From the NCBI RefSeq assembly GCF_002939885.1, contig NZ_MDED01000008.1, positions 62,001 to 126,000 of the forward strand: DNA of 64,000 bases, written 5' to 3'. A model generated the notes under the pieces. The model made no database searches, was not told the DNA's origin, and was given only the letters and a program-made list of their open reading frames with translations. Shown piece by piece: positions 29,703-40,130 of this stretch (the first letter of the stretch is position 1; the number at the start of each line of letters is the position of its first letter). The DNA is from Xanthomonas cucurbitae (lineage in GTDB: Bacteria; Pseudomonadota; Gammaproteobacteria; Xanthomonadales; Xanthomonadaceae). Both the position numbers and the translations under genes were made by a program.

Positions 29703-31205
29703 TCATCGGCGCGCCCTGGCCTGTGTCAGTAACTTGCGGATATTGATGATGGAAACCACATCGCGGCGGAATGCCGGCCAGATGCCCAGCATCAGCAGAC
29801 AGACTGCGGCCATCGCTGCAGCGCCAACGCCCAACTGCTGCCACAACGGGCCGCCAACGGTGACCGACGCGTAGTAGGCACAGGCACCGGCGAGCCCATA
29901 GGCCGTCATCGCACGGACTGCATTGCTGAATAGCGCGGCTACCGGCGTGTCGGAGATCTTGCCGACCCAGATCAGCGACAGCGGCCAGGTCAGCAGCAGA
30001 CCGAACGAATAACCGATCGCCACCCCCATGGCGCCCCAGCGCGAACCGACGAAGATGCAGGCGATCAGCACGATGCGGCTCACCAGCGAGAACAGCAGCT
30101 GCTGCCGCATCAACCCCCTGGCCAGGAACACCCAGTAGGTGGCGTAAGACGCTGTCTGGAAGATGCCACCCAGCGCCAGCACCTGGAACAATGGCACTGC
30201 TTCGCGCCATTGTTCGCCCAGCACCAGCACGATCAACGGCATCGCCACCGCACAGGCGAACGAGAACAGCGCCACGATCAGATGCACCATCACCGTCTGC
30301 CCACGCAGCAGGAACGCGCTGAATCGCTCGCGGTCGTCCTGCAGTTGCGACAACACCGGCAAGGCCACGCTGGTGGCCGGCGCATTGATCTGGTTCAGCG
30401 GCATCATCAACAGCTGGAACGCGCGGTTATACAGGCCCAATGCATCCGGACCAGTGCGCCAACCGATGATGACCTGCCCAACGTTGCGGCTGGCGTAACC
30501 CAGCAACTGCGCCGCCATCAGGTTCCAGCCAAAGCTCATGAAGTCGCGCATCGGCGCCGCACGCTGATAGCCGCCCGGCAACCAGCGCGCACAACTGGCA
30601 GCGATCACCAGGTTGACCACTGCCTGCACCATCTGCTGCACCACCAGCGCCCAGTAACCCCAGCCCAGCAACGCGGCAGCCACCGCCGCGCCCAGGCCCA
30701 GCACCTGCGAACCGACATCGCTCAGTGCCACCTGCCCGAAGCGCAGCCCGCGGCTCAGATGCGCGCGGTACTGCGTGGTCATGCCATTGAGCAGGAAAGT
30801 CACCGCCAGCGCCTGGGAAATCGTGACTAGCGCCGGTTCGTTGTAGAAATTGGCGATCAGCTGCGCCGAAGCGAACACGATCACCGACAGCAACAGGCCG
30901 ATGCCGCTGTTGATCCAGAACAGGTTGTCGCGTTGTTCGCGGCTGACGTGCTTGGCCTGAACCGCAGCAGCCGACAAGCCGAAATCGCGCAGGATTTCTG
31001 CGGCGCCCACAATGGCAGTCACCATCGCCATCAGGCCATAGTCGTAAGGCGTCAGCAACCGCGCCAGCAGGATGATGCCGCCAAACTGCACCACCATCTT
31101 GGCCGACTGGCCCAGCATGGTCACTGCGGCCCCGCCGGCGGCACGCGAACCCAGGCTGCGCTGCGGCGGCGCGGGAGTGGGCGGTGTAGGCGTTTCAGCG
31201 GTCAC
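29703..31205 (-). CDS. gumJ: GumJ, xanthan repeat-unit flippase (Wzx-like)
   Basis: A 500-residue polytopic inner-membrane protein of the polysaccharide transporter (PST/MATE-like) family, expected to flip the lipid-linked pentasaccharide to the periplasmic face. Multiple hydrophobic helices are visible, beginning [20 protein letters not shown] and ending with [20 protein letters not shown] and [38 protein letters not shown] and the [10 protein letters not shown] loop are typical family elements. Its start overlaps the gumI stop by 4 bp. Confidence 0.95.
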   Translation of the reverse strand: MTAETPTPPTPAPPQRSLGSRAAGGAAVTMLGQSAKMVVQFGGIILLARLLTPYDYGLMAMVTAIVGAAEILRDFGLSAAAVQAKHVSREQRDNLFWINSGIGLLLSVIVFASAQLIANFYNEPALVTISQALAVTFLLNGMTTQYRAHLSRGLRFGQVALSDVGSQVLGLGAAVAAALLGWGYWALVVQQMVQAVVNLVIAASCARWLPGGYQRAAPMRDFMSFGWNLMAAQLLGYASRNVGQVIIGWRTGPDALGLYNRAFQLLMMPLNQINAPATSVALPVLSQLQDDRERFSAFLLRGQTVMVHLIVALFSFACAVAMPLIVLVLGEQWREAVPLFQVLALGGIFQTASYATYWVFLARGLMRQQLLFSLVSRIVLIACIFVGSRWGAMGVAIGYSFGLLLTWPLSLIWVGKISDTPVAALFSNAVRAMTAYGLAGACAYYASVTVGGPLWQQLGVGAAAMAAVCLLMLGIWPAFRRDVVSIINIRKLLTQARARR

Positions 31206-32239
31206 AGCGCCGCATCTCCATCCTTGCCCAGCGCTTCCAGATAGGTGCGGTAGTGCAGCTGCCCGCTACGCGGCCAGTCGCGCTGCGACAGATCCGGTGC
31301 CGGTGCGCGCGGCGCCGTGCGCACCTTGTCCAGCATGCCGGCCAGCAACGCTGCATCGAAATCACCTTCATACAGGAACACCCAGCCCGGCCCCACTTCT
31401 TCGGCGATTGCCGCATTGGATTCGCTCCACGGCGCCAGCACCGGCCGCGCCAGCGACAACGCCAGCAGCAAGGTGCCGGAGTTGTGCATCTGCCGGTACG
31501 GCAGCACCACCAATTCGGCTTCGCTGACTTCGCGTGCCAGCACCGGCTCTTCCACATAGGCCAGCAGCGCAGTGATGCGCGGATCCTGCACGCACGCAGC
31601 TTCCACCAGCGTACGCATCTGCGGTGTGGCCGGGTTGCCCACGATGCGCAGATTCACGCGCGGGTCGCTCACCTGCTGCATCACTTCCAGCAAGGTTTCC
31701 ACGCCCTTGTACGGACGGATCAGGCCAAAGTGCAACAGCCGCCCAGGCACCGTACTGCCCTGGGGCATGGGCGCGAACCAGTCGCGATAATGCCCATGCA
31801 GGATGGTGTCGGTGAACGGCGGACGCGCCGGCGTGGTCGCATTGATGCGGATCCAGCGGCGTGTCAGGTGGTCGATCCAGCGCAACAGGCTGCGCTCGCG
31901 CCACCCGCGATCTTCGTGCGGCGCCAGATTGTGCAAGGTCCGCACGACCGGCGTGCCGGTCACCTGCAGTTTGAGCAGCAACAAGGCCGCACACATCTGC
32001 TTGGCCAGCGTTCCCGCAGCGCTGGGATGGCGCAGCAGGTACTCCGGCCAATGCAGGTGCAGCACGTCGTAGCGCGACAGCAACGCAGCGCGCATCGAGA
32101 AGAAGCGCAGCTGCACCGCGTCCGGGAGCGCGTCATACAGCTGGGTCAGATAGGGGTTGGTGTTGGCACTGGGCTGCTCGGTGGAAAACAGCACCGTGAG
32201 CTGCGGCTTCGCCGCCGCTGTGGCTGCGGGCCCGCTCAT
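31202..32239 (-). CDS. gumI: GumI, xanthan beta-1,4-mannosyltransferase
   Basis: A 345-residue membrane-associated glycosyltransferase (GT94) that adds the terminal mannose of the side chain. GT-B features include the N-terminal LTVLFSTEQPSANTNPYL, a central HFGLIRPYKGVETLLE where the donor domain starts, and VVLPYRQMHNSGTLLLALS near the nucleotide-sugar site. It overlaps gumH and gumJ by ATGA junctions. Confidence 0.95.
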   Translation of the reverse strand: MSGPAATAAAKPQLTVLFSTEQPSANTNPYLTQLYDALPDAVQLRFFSMRAALLSRYDVLHLHWPEYLLRHPSAAGTLAKQMCAALLLLKLQVTGTPVVRTLHNLAPHEDRGWRERSLLRWIDHLTRRWIRINATTPARPPFTDTILHGHYRDWFAPMPQGSTVPGRLLHFGLIRPYKGVETLLEVMQQVSDPRVNLRIVGNPATPQMRTLVEAACVQDPRITALLAYVEEPVLAREVSEAELVVLPYRQMHNSGTLLLALSLARPVLAPWSESNAAIAEEVGPGWVFLYEGDFDAALLAGMLDKVRTAPRAPAPDLSQRDWPRSGQLHYRTYLEALGKDGDAAL

Positions 32240-33378
32240 CGCCGCGTCTCCCGCGGGCGCGGCGTGCCCAATGCCATGTGGTACTCGTCGACATAGCGCC
32301 CAACCACGTGTTTCCAGTCGTAGCGGCTCACATAGGCCATGGTCGCTGCGCGACGGGTAGCAAAATCGGTGTCTGCCGTCAGCGCCAGCGCCTGCACCTG
32401 GTCAGCCGCCGCCTCAATGCGGTCGCGGTTGACGATCACGCCCTGCCCCGATTCAGTGGCAAGCCGCACGAACGGCGGAATGTCACTGAGGACGGGGATC
32501 AGCCCCGCGCTCATCGCCTCCACCGCCGCGATACCGAAGCCCTCGTGACGCGACAGGCAAACGAAGAACTGCGCCTGCTGCATCAACGCGCGCAACTGTT
32601 CCTGCGACGGCGACATGCTCAGCTGTACCTTGTCCTGCAACCCACGCTCGGCGATGGCCTTGCGCAAGTCTGCCTCGTTCAGGTCGTACGCGCGGCCGGC
32701 GACGATCAGGCGCCATCGCGGGTCGCGCTTTAGCGCAGCCTGCAGCAACTCCAGCGTTTCGATCAGGCCCTTGTTCACCGACCAGCGACCGAAATACAGC
32801 ATCGTCCGGCCCGGCGTTACTGCGCCCTGCCCCGCATATTTTTCCACATCCACGCCATTTTCGATCACGCGCAGCCGCGCCGGCGAGACCACCTTGGCAA
32901 ACAGGTCGCCGTCGTTTTCGCTGGTTGCAATGACCCGGCAATACGCCAGTGCCGAGATACGCGTCAGGGTCTGGAACCACAGCTGCTTCATGCGCGAGGC
33001 GTATGCGGTGTGGAAGAAACCACCATGCGTGGACACCACCATCGGCTTGCGATGCAACGGCTTGGTCAGCGCCAGATAGTCATAGAAAAAATCGATGCCA
33101 TGCAGATGCACCAGGTCCGCAGAGTGGATCGCACGCAGCACCGAGGGCGCCAGTGGATAACGCGACGAACCGCGATAGCCGATCCGCCGGATCGGCAGAC
33201 CTTGGTAGGCTTCCTGCGGCGCCAGCTGTGCACCCGGATCGGTGAACACGCGATCCAGCGTGACCACCTCCACCGTATCGGCACTGGAAGCCTGATGCTG
33301 GCGGGCCACATTGAGAACGACTTCCTCCATCCCCCCGATCGACGGGTGGAATTGGCGGACGACATGCACCACTTTCAT
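32236..33378 (-). CDS. gumH: GumH, xanthan alpha-1,3-mannosyltransferase
   Basis: A 380-residue GT4 enzyme that transfers mannose from GDP-mannose to the cellobiosyl lipid. The N-terminal VRQFHPSIGGMEEVVLNVA is the typical Gly-rich acceptor loop; YFGRWSVNKGLIETLELL opens the donor domain, and SRHEGFGIAAVEAMSAG holds the E-x7-E motif. It is homologous to the well-studied Acetobacter AceC. The frame begins at the ATG at 33378. Confidence 0.96.
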   Translation of the reverse strand: MKVVHVVRQFHPSIGGMEEVVLNVARQHQASSADTVEVVTLDRVFTDPGAQLAPQEAYQGLPIRRIGYRGSSRYPLAPSVLRAIHSADLVHLHGIDFFYDYLALTKPLHRKPMVVSTHGGFFHTAYASRMKQLWFQTLTRISALAYCRVIATSENDGDLFAKVVSPARLRVIENGVDVEKYAGQGAVTPGRTMLYFGRWSVNKGLIETLELLQAALKRDPRWRLIVAGRAYDLNEADLRKAIAERGLQDKVQLSMSPSQEQLRALMQQAQFFVCLSRHEGFGIAAVEAMSAGLIPVLSDIPPFVRLATESGQGVIVNRDRIEAAADQVQALALTADTDFATRRAATMAYVSRYDWKHVVGRYVDEYHMALGTPRPRETRR

Positions 33379-33445
33379 TGACGCCCATCTCCTGTGCCAG
33401 CGACGCGCACGCAGGTGCTGCGACGGCTAATGATTCTGCAATTGG

Positions 33446-34528
33446 TCATCGACCCTTCAACCCCAACATCCATGGCGCCAGACGCACCAGCACCGCACGC
33501 AGCGGCACAGCGCATACAATCGCGAACGCGCTCAGGCCCATCGCCCACACCGGCGTACCGATGAGCCCCCGATCCACTACTCCGGTCCGCGCAACCACGC
33601 TGGTCGCCACCAGGAACACCAGCGTGTGCGTGCACAGAATCAGCAAGGTGTTGGTGCCGATCCATTGCACCCAGCGCCAGTGCCGAAGGAAATAGGCCAC
33701 GCACAAGGTCATCGCCGTGCCGAGCAGGCTCACCAGCAGGAACAGCACAGGCCAATGCCCGAACTGAAGGTTATTGACATCCACCTGCCCGTTCCACGCC
33801 GCCAGCACGCCCCATGCAGCCGCCACCACCGGCAACACCAGTGCCCACCCCAGCGCCGAGACCGATCGCAGCGTATCGGCGAACCGCGACAGGGCAGCAC
33901 CGACGGCGATGAAGAACAACGCAACCGGCAATACATCCAGCGCAAGCGGCAGGCGCATCTGCAGCAACGGAAACCAGCTGACCCAGGCCAATGCGAGCGG
34001 CAAGCCGAGCGCAGCCACCACGGTGGCGCTCAGCCGTGCGCGCAGTGCAATGTAGCTCAGCGTTGTGACAAACAAGGCTGGCAGAAACCACAGTGCCGGA
34101 AGCACATACAAACGTGTTCCGTTGGCCCACAACACGCCGACGAACGGGTGCCACCACGGACGCGCGCCCGGTTGCTGAAATGCATGATTGAGCACGGCCA
34201 TCAACAGCCACACCCCATAAGCAACCAGAAAAAACCCCAGGTACGGGATGAGCAACGTCCGCGCGAGCTTGTTGACCGTGGCCACGTTCAATGCGCGGCG
34301 CCCGAAGCGCTCGCCCACCCAGCCAGAGAGCACGAAGAACAGCGGCACATGGAAGCTGTAGGCAAACAACTTGTAGGCCGGCGGCATGCCGCTCGCATGA
34401 CCAAGCACGACCAGCACGATCGCCAGCGCCTTTGCGGCATCGATCTGCCAATCGCGCGTTGCCGCGGCCGCTGGCCGGGCCATCGTGCTGGCCGGACCCG
34501 CATCGGAAGACGCCGCCGCCGTTGTCAT
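33446..34528 (-). CDS. gumG: GumG, acyltransferase acting on the external mannose
   Basis: A 360-residue integral membrane O-acetyltransferase (acyltransferase 3 family) that acetylates the outer mannose of xanthan. About ten hydrophobic helices are visible. The family signature near the N-terminus reads DAAKALAIVLVVLGHASG, with the conserved His, followed by FSYHVPLFF-like YSFHVPLFFVLSGW. It is a paralogue of the adjacent gumF, 13 bp away, with parallel motif order, pointing to tandem duplication. Confidence 0.93.
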   Translation of the reverse strand: MTTAAASSDAGPASTMARPAAAATRDWQIDAAKALAIVLVVLGHASGMPPAYKLFAYSFHVPLFFVLSGWVGERFGRRALNVATVNKLARTLLIPYLGFFLVAYGVWLLMAVLNHAFQQPGARPWWHPFVGVLWANGTRLYVLPALWFLPALFVTTLSYIALRARLSATVVAALGLPLALAWVSWFPLLQMRLPLALDVLPVALFFIAVGAALSRFADTLRSVSALGWALVLPVVAAAWGVLAAWNGQVDVNNLQFGHWPVLFLLVSLLGTAMTLCVAYFLRHWRWVQWIGTNTLLILCTHTLVFLVATSVVARTGVVDRGLIGTPVWAMGLSAFAIVCAVPLRAVLVRLAPWMLGLKGR

Positions 34529-34541
34529 GCCGCAGCGCCGG

Positions 34542-35624
34542 TCATGCGGTCACCATGCGCGCACCCAACGCCCACGGAGCAAAGCGCATCAGGATCCAGC
34601 GCATGGGCACACACACGGCCAGCGCAAACAGCGTGACAAAGATCGCCCAGCCCAGGCCCGGACGCGCCGAGCCAACGCCACCGGCAACCGCCGCAACGCC
34701 GGACAGCACGAAGAACACCAGCATGTGCGTGCAAAGGATCAGCAAGGTGTTGCGACCGATCCACTGGATCCATGCCCAGCGCTGCACCAGCCGCGCCGCG
34801 CAGATCACCATCAGCGAGCCCAGGATGGCGCTGAGCAGGAACACGGCGTGGTGGCGTCCGAATTGCAGCATGTTCACGTCGATCCGCCCGTTGACCTGCG
34901 CCAGCCAGGCAACCGCAAGCGCCAATCCCACGGTCCCCAGCGCGCTGACCGGCAGCGATGTCGGCAGGCGCGGCGACACATGGATCAACAATGCACCAAG
35001 CGCGTAGAAACACAACGACACCGGTAGCACGTCCAGCCCGAAAAAAAGCCGCACGCCCTGGGCAGGGAACCAGTTCATCCAGAACCATGCCACCACCAGC
35101 GCGACCGCAGCGATTGCCAACGGCGGCAGCACGCGACGCAGCAGCACATAGCCGATCAGCGTCACCAACATCACCGGCAGGAACCATAGCGGCGGCTGCA
35201 CATATAGATCGGGACCGATGCCGGTGAATAGCGACACGATGGGCTCCCACCAGGGATGACTACCCCAGCGAGCCGCCTTTTCCCCGATATTGCGGGTCAG
35301 CAACCAGTACGCATAGCCCAGCAGATAGAAGGTGACATATGGCAGCAACAGACTGCGCGCCGGCTTGGTCATCGTCTGCGAGAGACTGCTGGTGCGCGAG
35401 GCGTAGCCGGCCGCCAGCCATCCCGACACCAGGAAAAACAACGGCACGTGGAAGCTGTAGGCGAACACCGTCATGCCCTGCGGCACGCCCTTGGCGTGGC
35501 AAAACACCACCAGCAGGATCGCGATCGCCTTGGCGGCATCGATCTGCGGATCGCGCGCCCGCCCGCCGCCAGCCACCCGCAGGTCGGGTGCGCGCGCAGC
35601 CTCTGCAGCAGAGGCAACGCTCAT
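34542..35624 (-). CDS. gumF: GumF, acyltransferase acting on the internal mannose
   Basis: A 360-residue acyltransferase 3 family membrane protein that acetylates the inner mannose. The ATG at 35624 overlaps the gumE stop (ATGA); the longer open frame upstream is antisense-like. The signature DAAKAIAILLVVFCHAKG contains the conserved His, followed by YSFHVPLFFLVSGWL. It shares the motif order of gumG, including WIGRNTLLILCTHMLVFF near the C-terminus. Confidence 0.93.
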   Translation of the reverse strand: MSVASAAEAARAPDLRVAGGGRARDPQIDAAKAIAILLVVFCHAKGVPQGMTVFAYSFHVPLFFLVSGWLAAGYASRTSSLSQTMTKPARSLLLPYVTFYLLGYAYWLLTRNIGEKAARWGSHPWWEPIVSLFTGIGPDLYVQPPLWFLPVMLVTLIGYVLLRRVLPPLAIAAVALVVAWFWMNWFPAQGVRLFFGLDVLPVSLCFYALGALLIHVSPRLPTSLPVSALGTVGLALAVAWLAQVNGRIDVNMLQFGRHHAVFLLSAILGSLMVICAARLVQRWAWIQWIGRNTLLILCTHMLVFFVLSGVAAVAGGVGSARPGLGWAIFVTLFALAVCVPMRWILMRFAPWALGARMVTA

Positions 35625-36922
35625 CGCATGGCTCCCGCCGGCACAGGCATGTGCTCGCGCTCGGAGCCTGCCTGATGCTTGCCTGGCGATTCGGCGGCGG
35701 TCACTGAGGACCAGGTGGGACGCAGATGCCAGAGGCAGCCGCACACGAACCACCACAGGGCCGAGGTCTTGATCGAGAAATAGCCATTGGAGACCAGCAA
35801 GCTCAGCGCAAACGCGAAGATGGCCAGGTTCTTGAACAACTGGCCTTCCTTGCTGGGCATCAACAACAGGAACGAATACGACAACAGGAACGCCAGCACC
35901 CCGACGATGGACTGCGACGCAATGAAGTACGAAATGCCGCTATCGAAGTAGCGGTACGCCTGCGCGAAGTCCAGCCCCATCCAGGAGTTGAACGACAGGT
36001 TGTTCATCGAGTTCACGGTGAAGAACACCCGCCCCATGGTGGTGTCCTGGTAAGCCGAGATACCGGTGATCCAGACCAGCAACCATGCGCTCATGATGAC
36101 CAGCAGGAACACCAGGAATGCAAGCCGCTGGTCCAGACGTTTGAGCAGGGGCGACAGCATCACCATCAGCACGCAGGTGCCCGCAGCCAACCGTCCGTCG
36201 GAGGCGACGATCATGAAGCCGATCAATCCAACCGACAGCAGCAGCGCCGCAGGTCGCATCCAGCGCCAGAACACCAGCAAGATGGCGGTGAAGAAGCAGA
36301 TGTAGTTGCCCATGGTCACCGGCTCGATGAACATCGAGGAGGCGCGCGGCAGATTGGAGCCGGGCAGGAAGTTGCGCTCGCCCGGCCGGGTCGCGCTCAC
36401 GAACAGGTTACTGTCCTCATTCCAGAAGCCTTCGGCACTCATCCCGCGTGCGTTGACGAAGAAGCTCTTCGGATTGACCAGATCGCCATATGCGGTTGGC
36501 ATCGCCAGTTCAAACGCGGCGACCAGCGAAACGATGATGGTCATGCGAATGAACAGTTTGGGCAGCGATCCGGTATAGGCCGAGCCCAGTACGACGAAGG
36601 CGAATACCACTAGCGCATCGCGCAAGAACTTCGGGTCGATCTGCCAGTTCACCAGAAACCGGACGAACATCAGCAGCACGATCAACCCCAACCCGCTGAT
36701 GATAAGCGCCAGCCGCTTGCGGCTCAGCGAGCCAAGGCCTAGCAGGAAGCACGCCGCATAGACCATGAACTCGACCGCATAGGTGATGACCGGCCGGACG
36801 GTGAACACGTTCGCATTGATGAGTGCCAACACCAGGTTGTAACCCACGCCAACCAATAACGCCAGCTCGATCAAGGCGTTATGCCAGCGAACACGGGCCT
36901 GCTCGCTCATTCGGATCAGCAT
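35621..36922 (-). CDS. gumE: GumE, xanthan polymerase (Wzy-like)
   Basis: A 433-residue polytopic inner-membrane protein required for polymerising the pentasaccharide units in the periplasm. Around ten to twelve hydrophobic segments are visible, starting NALIELALLVGVGYNLVLAL. A larger periplasmic loop lies between helices in the middle (residues about 160-200). Sequence similarity among Wzy-type polymerases is low, so identification rests on position between gumD and gumF and the matching length. Confidence 0.93.
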   Translation of the reverse strand: MLIRMSEQARVRWHNALIELALLVGVGYNLVLALINANVFTVRPVITYAVEFMVYAACFLLGLGSLSRKRLALIISGLGLIVLLMFVRFLVNWQIDPKFLRDALVVFAFVVLGSAYTGSLPKLFIRMTIIVSLVAAFELAMPTAYGDLVNPKSFFVNARGMSAEGFWNEDSNLFVSATRPGERNFLPGSNLPRASSMFIEPVTMGNYICFFTAILLVFWRWMRPAALLLSVGLIGFMIVASDGRLAAGTCVLMVMLSPLLKRLDQRLAFLVFLLVIMSAWLLVWITGISAYQDTTMGRVFFTVNSMNNLSFNSWMGLDFAQAYRYFDSGISYFIASQSIVGVLAFLLSYSFLLLMPSKEGQLFKNLAIFAFALSLLVSNGYFSIKTSALWWFVCGCLWHLRPTWSSVTAAESPGKHQAGSEREHMPVPAGAMR

Positions 36923-37004
36923 GCAGCCGCCTGCGCAGGTGAGGCGGCCGCCATGCAGCCGCCCGCAGCGCCGGACGCGCCAGCTTGCAAGCGTCCGGCC
37001 ATCA

Positions 37005-38459
37005 TCAGTACGCGGTCTTCTGTCCGAGCACGCGCACCGCAGTCAGCACGATGATGCGGATATCCAGCCACAACGACCAGCGGCGGATGTAATCCAGGTC
37101 GTACTGGATGCGCTTCTTCATCGTCCGCAGCTCCGGGGTCTCGCCACGGAACCCGTTCACCTGCGCCCAACCGGTGATGCCCGGCTTGACGTAGTGGCGC
37201 TGCATGTAATGGTTAATCAGCTTTTCATAGTGCGTGTTGTGCTGCGCCGCGTGCGGACGCGGCCCCACGATCGACATGCTGCCACCCAGCACATTGAAGA
37301 TCTGCGGCAGCTCATCCAGGCTGCTACGCCGCAGAAACGCGCCGAAGCGGGTGATACGCGTATCGTTCTTGGTCGCCTGCTGGATGGTGCTGCCATGATC
37401 GTCATGCACGCGCATCGAGCGGAACTTGAACATGTAGAACTCGCGGCCACCCAGGCCATGACGGCGCTGGCGGAAGAACACCGGGCCCGGCGAGCTCAGC
37501 TTGACGCCAACGGCAATCGCAGCCATCAACGGCCACAGACCCATCAGCGCGATCACGGCCAGGATCTTGTCCTGCAACGCCTTGGCCACCACGAAGTAGT
37601 TGTCGCGGTCCACACCACCCTGACGCAGGTTGATGACCGGCGTGTTGCCGATCTGCTCGCCGGACTGATTCAACAGACCGAAGTCGAACAGGTCGGGCAC
37701 CAGCTTCACGTTGATCGGGTAGCGGTCCAGGCGCTGCAGCAGCTGCTTGATATGCTCGCGCTCACCCAGCGGCAGCGAGATCCACACCTGCTCGACCTGG
37801 TTTTCCTTCAGGTAGTCGATCAGCGCATCCGGCTCGCCCAGGCACGGCAGCGACTGGCGCTGCTCGGTCACGGCAATGTCGTAGGGAGTGCGAAAGTAAC
37901 CGACCAAATTCATCCCTACCCACGAATTGCGGCTCAGGTAGTGGTTGATCTTCATCACCGGATGGCGCAAGCCAACCACCACCACGCGCTGCACGTCCAC
38001 GCCCTGGGCACGCAGGTGATTCAGAAAGCCGCGCAACAAGGTGCGTGCCGCCACCAGCGATGCCAGGCCACCGACGAACCACAGACCGATCCAGCCGCGC
38101 GCCACTTGCTCGCCCACCTGCACGATCAGCGCGTGCACTGCAAACAGCGCGAACACGCCGCCGAATGCGCCGCCAAGCACGGCCAACTCGCTCAGCAACC
38201 CACGGCCGCGCCAGCTGCGGTACAGCGGAAACAGCGCGAAACAGATCACCGAGTACAACAGCGTGGTGGCAATCGCCACACGATACGGGGCCGCTGGCAC
38301 CCAGGTGCCCAACACGATGCGGTAAGCGACCAGGCCGGACACCACCACCATGGTCAGGTCGAACACACGCAGTACCAGGTCGGCCGCCGCCGAATACTTG
38401 GACAACAACCGCGGTGAGGAAGTGTTATAGGTCGCGCTACTGAGGTCTGCCAGAAGCAT
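37005..38459 (-). CDS. gumD: GumD, undecaprenyl-phosphate glucose phosphotransferase
   Basis: A 484-residue initiating enzyme of xanthan synthesis that transfers glucose-1-phosphate from UDP-glucose to polyprenyl phosphate. An N-terminal multi-helix membrane region and a central CoA-binding-like fold precede the catalytic C-terminal domain: [44 protein letters not shown] and [16 protein letters not shown]. The start giving [12 protein letters not shown] matches the known length. It is separated from gumC by an unusually long 246-bp gap. Confidence 0.97.
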   Translation of the reverse strand: MLLADLSSATYNTSSPRLLSKYSAAADLVLRVFDLTMVVVSGLVAYRIVLGTWVPAAPYRVAIATTLLYSVICFALFPLYRSWRGRGLLSELAVLGGAFGGVFALFAVHALIVQVGEQVARGWIGLWFVGGLASLVAARTLLRGFLNHLRAQGVDVQRVVVVGLRHPVMKINHYLSRNSWVGMNLVGYFRTPYDIAVTEQRQSLPCLGEPDALIDYLKENQVEQVWISLPLGEREHIKQLLQRLDRYPINVKLVPDLFDFGLLNQSGEQIGNTPVINLRQGGVDRDNYFVVAKALQDKILAVIALMGLWPLMAAIAVGVKLSSPGPVFFRQRRHGLGGREFYMFKFRSMRVHDDHGSTIQQATKNDTRITRFGAFLRRSSLDELPQIFNVLGGSMSIVGPRPHAAQHNTHYEKLINHYMQRHYVKPGITGWAQVNGFRGETPELRTMKKRIQYDLDYIRRWSLWLDIRIIVLTAVRVLGQKTAY

Positions 38460-38705
38460 GGGGATGTCCTCCAAACTCGATACGTTGCATGCGGGGGAAC
38501 ATACGAAACGCACGCGAGCCTTCAATCATCTCCGTCGCATGATCGCCGCGGTAATAGCTACCGACCCCAGATCACCCGACAGCCCTTTGTTTCAACGTAA
38601 GACACACTTTCTGCAATGGAAGAGTCCGCAACATACCGACTCTTCCTTGTTCCACGCTGAATCGCCTGTCACCTCAATTAACCAGCGTTTTGCAACACCA
38701 CGATG
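38460..38705. promoter_or_regulatory. gumC-gumD gap with a 9-bp inverted repeat
   Basis: A 246-bp AT-richer spacer inside an otherwise compact cluster. It contains a perfect inverted repeat GGAAGAGTC (38618-38626) / GACTCTTCC (38638-38646) with an 11-base loop. No T-run follows on the minus strand, so it could be an mRNA-processing or protein-binding site and not a simple terminator. An internal promoter is possible but not identifiable by eye. Confidence 0.5.
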
Positions 38706-40130
38706 TCAGTTCACGCGCGCTTGCAGGCCCGGGCCGCGCAGGAAGTAACGCACAAGCGCGGTTGCCAAACCGAGAAATACGCCAAAGATAAGACCCAATG
38801 CGAGATTAAGTTTGAGTTTTGGTGAGGTCCTGGACGTAGGCACATCTGCTGTATCGACGATCGTCACGTTGTTGGCGCCGACATTGCCCGCCACGCCGAT
38901 TTCCTTGTAACGCTGCAGGAGCGCGTCATAGAGCTGGCGATTGGTATCGACGTCGCGCTTGAGCATGTTGTAGCGAATGCTGCGGCTCTGCAGGTCCAGT
39001 TCATTGTTGCGCAGGCCGGCGATGCGTTCGTTGAGCAGTTGCTCCTGGTGGACAGACGCGTCGTAGGTCGCCTTGAGCGACTGACGCACGTTGACAACCT
39101 CGCCGTTGATCTGCCGGCGCGACTCTTCGATCTGCGCCTTCAGGCGCTGCATTTCCGGGTAATCCGGCTTGAAGGTCGACAGCTTCTGCTGGTACTCGCT
39201 GGTCAGGCGCACCTGCTCGCCGCGCAGCGTCTGGATCAACGGGCTGCTGAGTACCTGCGGCAGCGACATCGCATCGCCGGTGGCCGCCTGGCGCCAGGCG
39301 GCCTCGGCCTTGATGCGTGCATCCTGCGCAGAGGCCAGCAGCGCATTGAGGTCGGTCAGGTTCTGCGCCGGCAGCGATGGCTTGTCATCGCCCACCGAGA
39401 CGATCTGCTCGTCGGTGGAATACGCCACCAAGTTCTTCTCGGAGTCTTCCACCTTGCCGCGCAACTGCTCCAGGCGCTCGGACAAGAACTGGGTGGCGAA
39501 CGAGGATGCCTTCATGCGGCGCTGCTGGGTACTGACGATGAACACCTTGGGATACGTGTTGGCGATCTTGGCCGCCAGCACCGGGTCCGGCGAATCGTAG
39601 TTGACGTAGACCAGTCGCGAATTGAGGATCGGTTCTACCACCAACCCCGCCAGCAAGGTGTCGGTGAGGCTGCGCTCGATGATCGCCTGACGCGAATCTA
39701 CCGACTTGCCGACCTCTGGGTTCTTGGCCGCCGCCTTCGCCAACGCTTCGTCGACCTGCTCCTTGAATGCCGGCTCCTGGTCGAGCTTGGCTTCGCGGAT
39801 CACCGCACGCGCCAACGAGCGGCTCTGCAGCAACTGGTACTGGGTCTGGTAGAAGTCGCGGTCCTGCGGCGACTCCACCGGCATCAGGTTGTCGACGTTG
39901 ACCACATTGAGCGAATCACGCTCGATCTGCAGCGTGCTGGTGGCACGATACTTTTCCGGCATCAACAAGGTGATACCCAGCGCCAGCACCACTGCAGCCA
40001 CGGTGATGCAGACGATCAGCCAGCGCTGCGACACCAGCGCACGCCAATAGTCCAGCAAGCTCACGTCCGCCAGTTCCAGGTGCCCGTGGCGATGCGACGA
40101 CGAAGACGTGTTGTCGGAATTCATACTCAT
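38706..40130 (-). CDS. gumC: GumC, polysaccharide co-polymerase (Wzz/PCP type)
   Basis: A 474-residue inner-membrane chain-length/export protein. The start at 40130 overlaps the gumB stop (ATGA); another ATG two codons later is equally possible. It has an N-terminal membrane helix (WLIVCITVAAVVLALGITLL), a large periplasmic coiled-coil region, and a second helix near the C-terminus (LALGLIFGVFLGLATALV) preceded by the Pro-containing TSRTSPKLKLN. It lacks the C-terminal tyrosine-kinase domain of many PCP-2a proteins. GumC and GumB together form the trans-envelope export path. Confidence 0.96.
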   Translation of the reverse strand: MSMNSDNTSSSSHRHGHLELADVSLLDYWRALVSQRWLIVCITVAAVVLALGITLLMPEKYRATSTLQIERDSLNVVNVDNLMPVESPQDRDFYQTQYQLLQSRSLARAVIREAKLDQEPAFKEQVDEALAKAAAKNPEVGKSVDSRQAIIERSLTDTLLAGLVVEPILNSRLVYVNYDSPDPVLAAKIANTYPKVFIVSTQQRRMKASSFATQFLSERLEQLRGKVEDSEKNLVAYSTDEQIVSVGDDKPSLPAQNLTDLNALLASAQDARIKAEAAWRQAATGDAMSLPQVLSSPLIQTLRGEQVRLTSEYQQKLSTFKPDYPEMQRLKAQIEESRRQINGEVVNVRQSLKATYDASVHQEQLLNERIAGLRNNELDLQSRSIRYNMLKRDVDTNRQLYDALLQRYKEIGVAGNVGANNVTIVDTADVPTSRTSPKLKLNLALGLIFGVFLGLATALVRYFLRGPGLQARVN

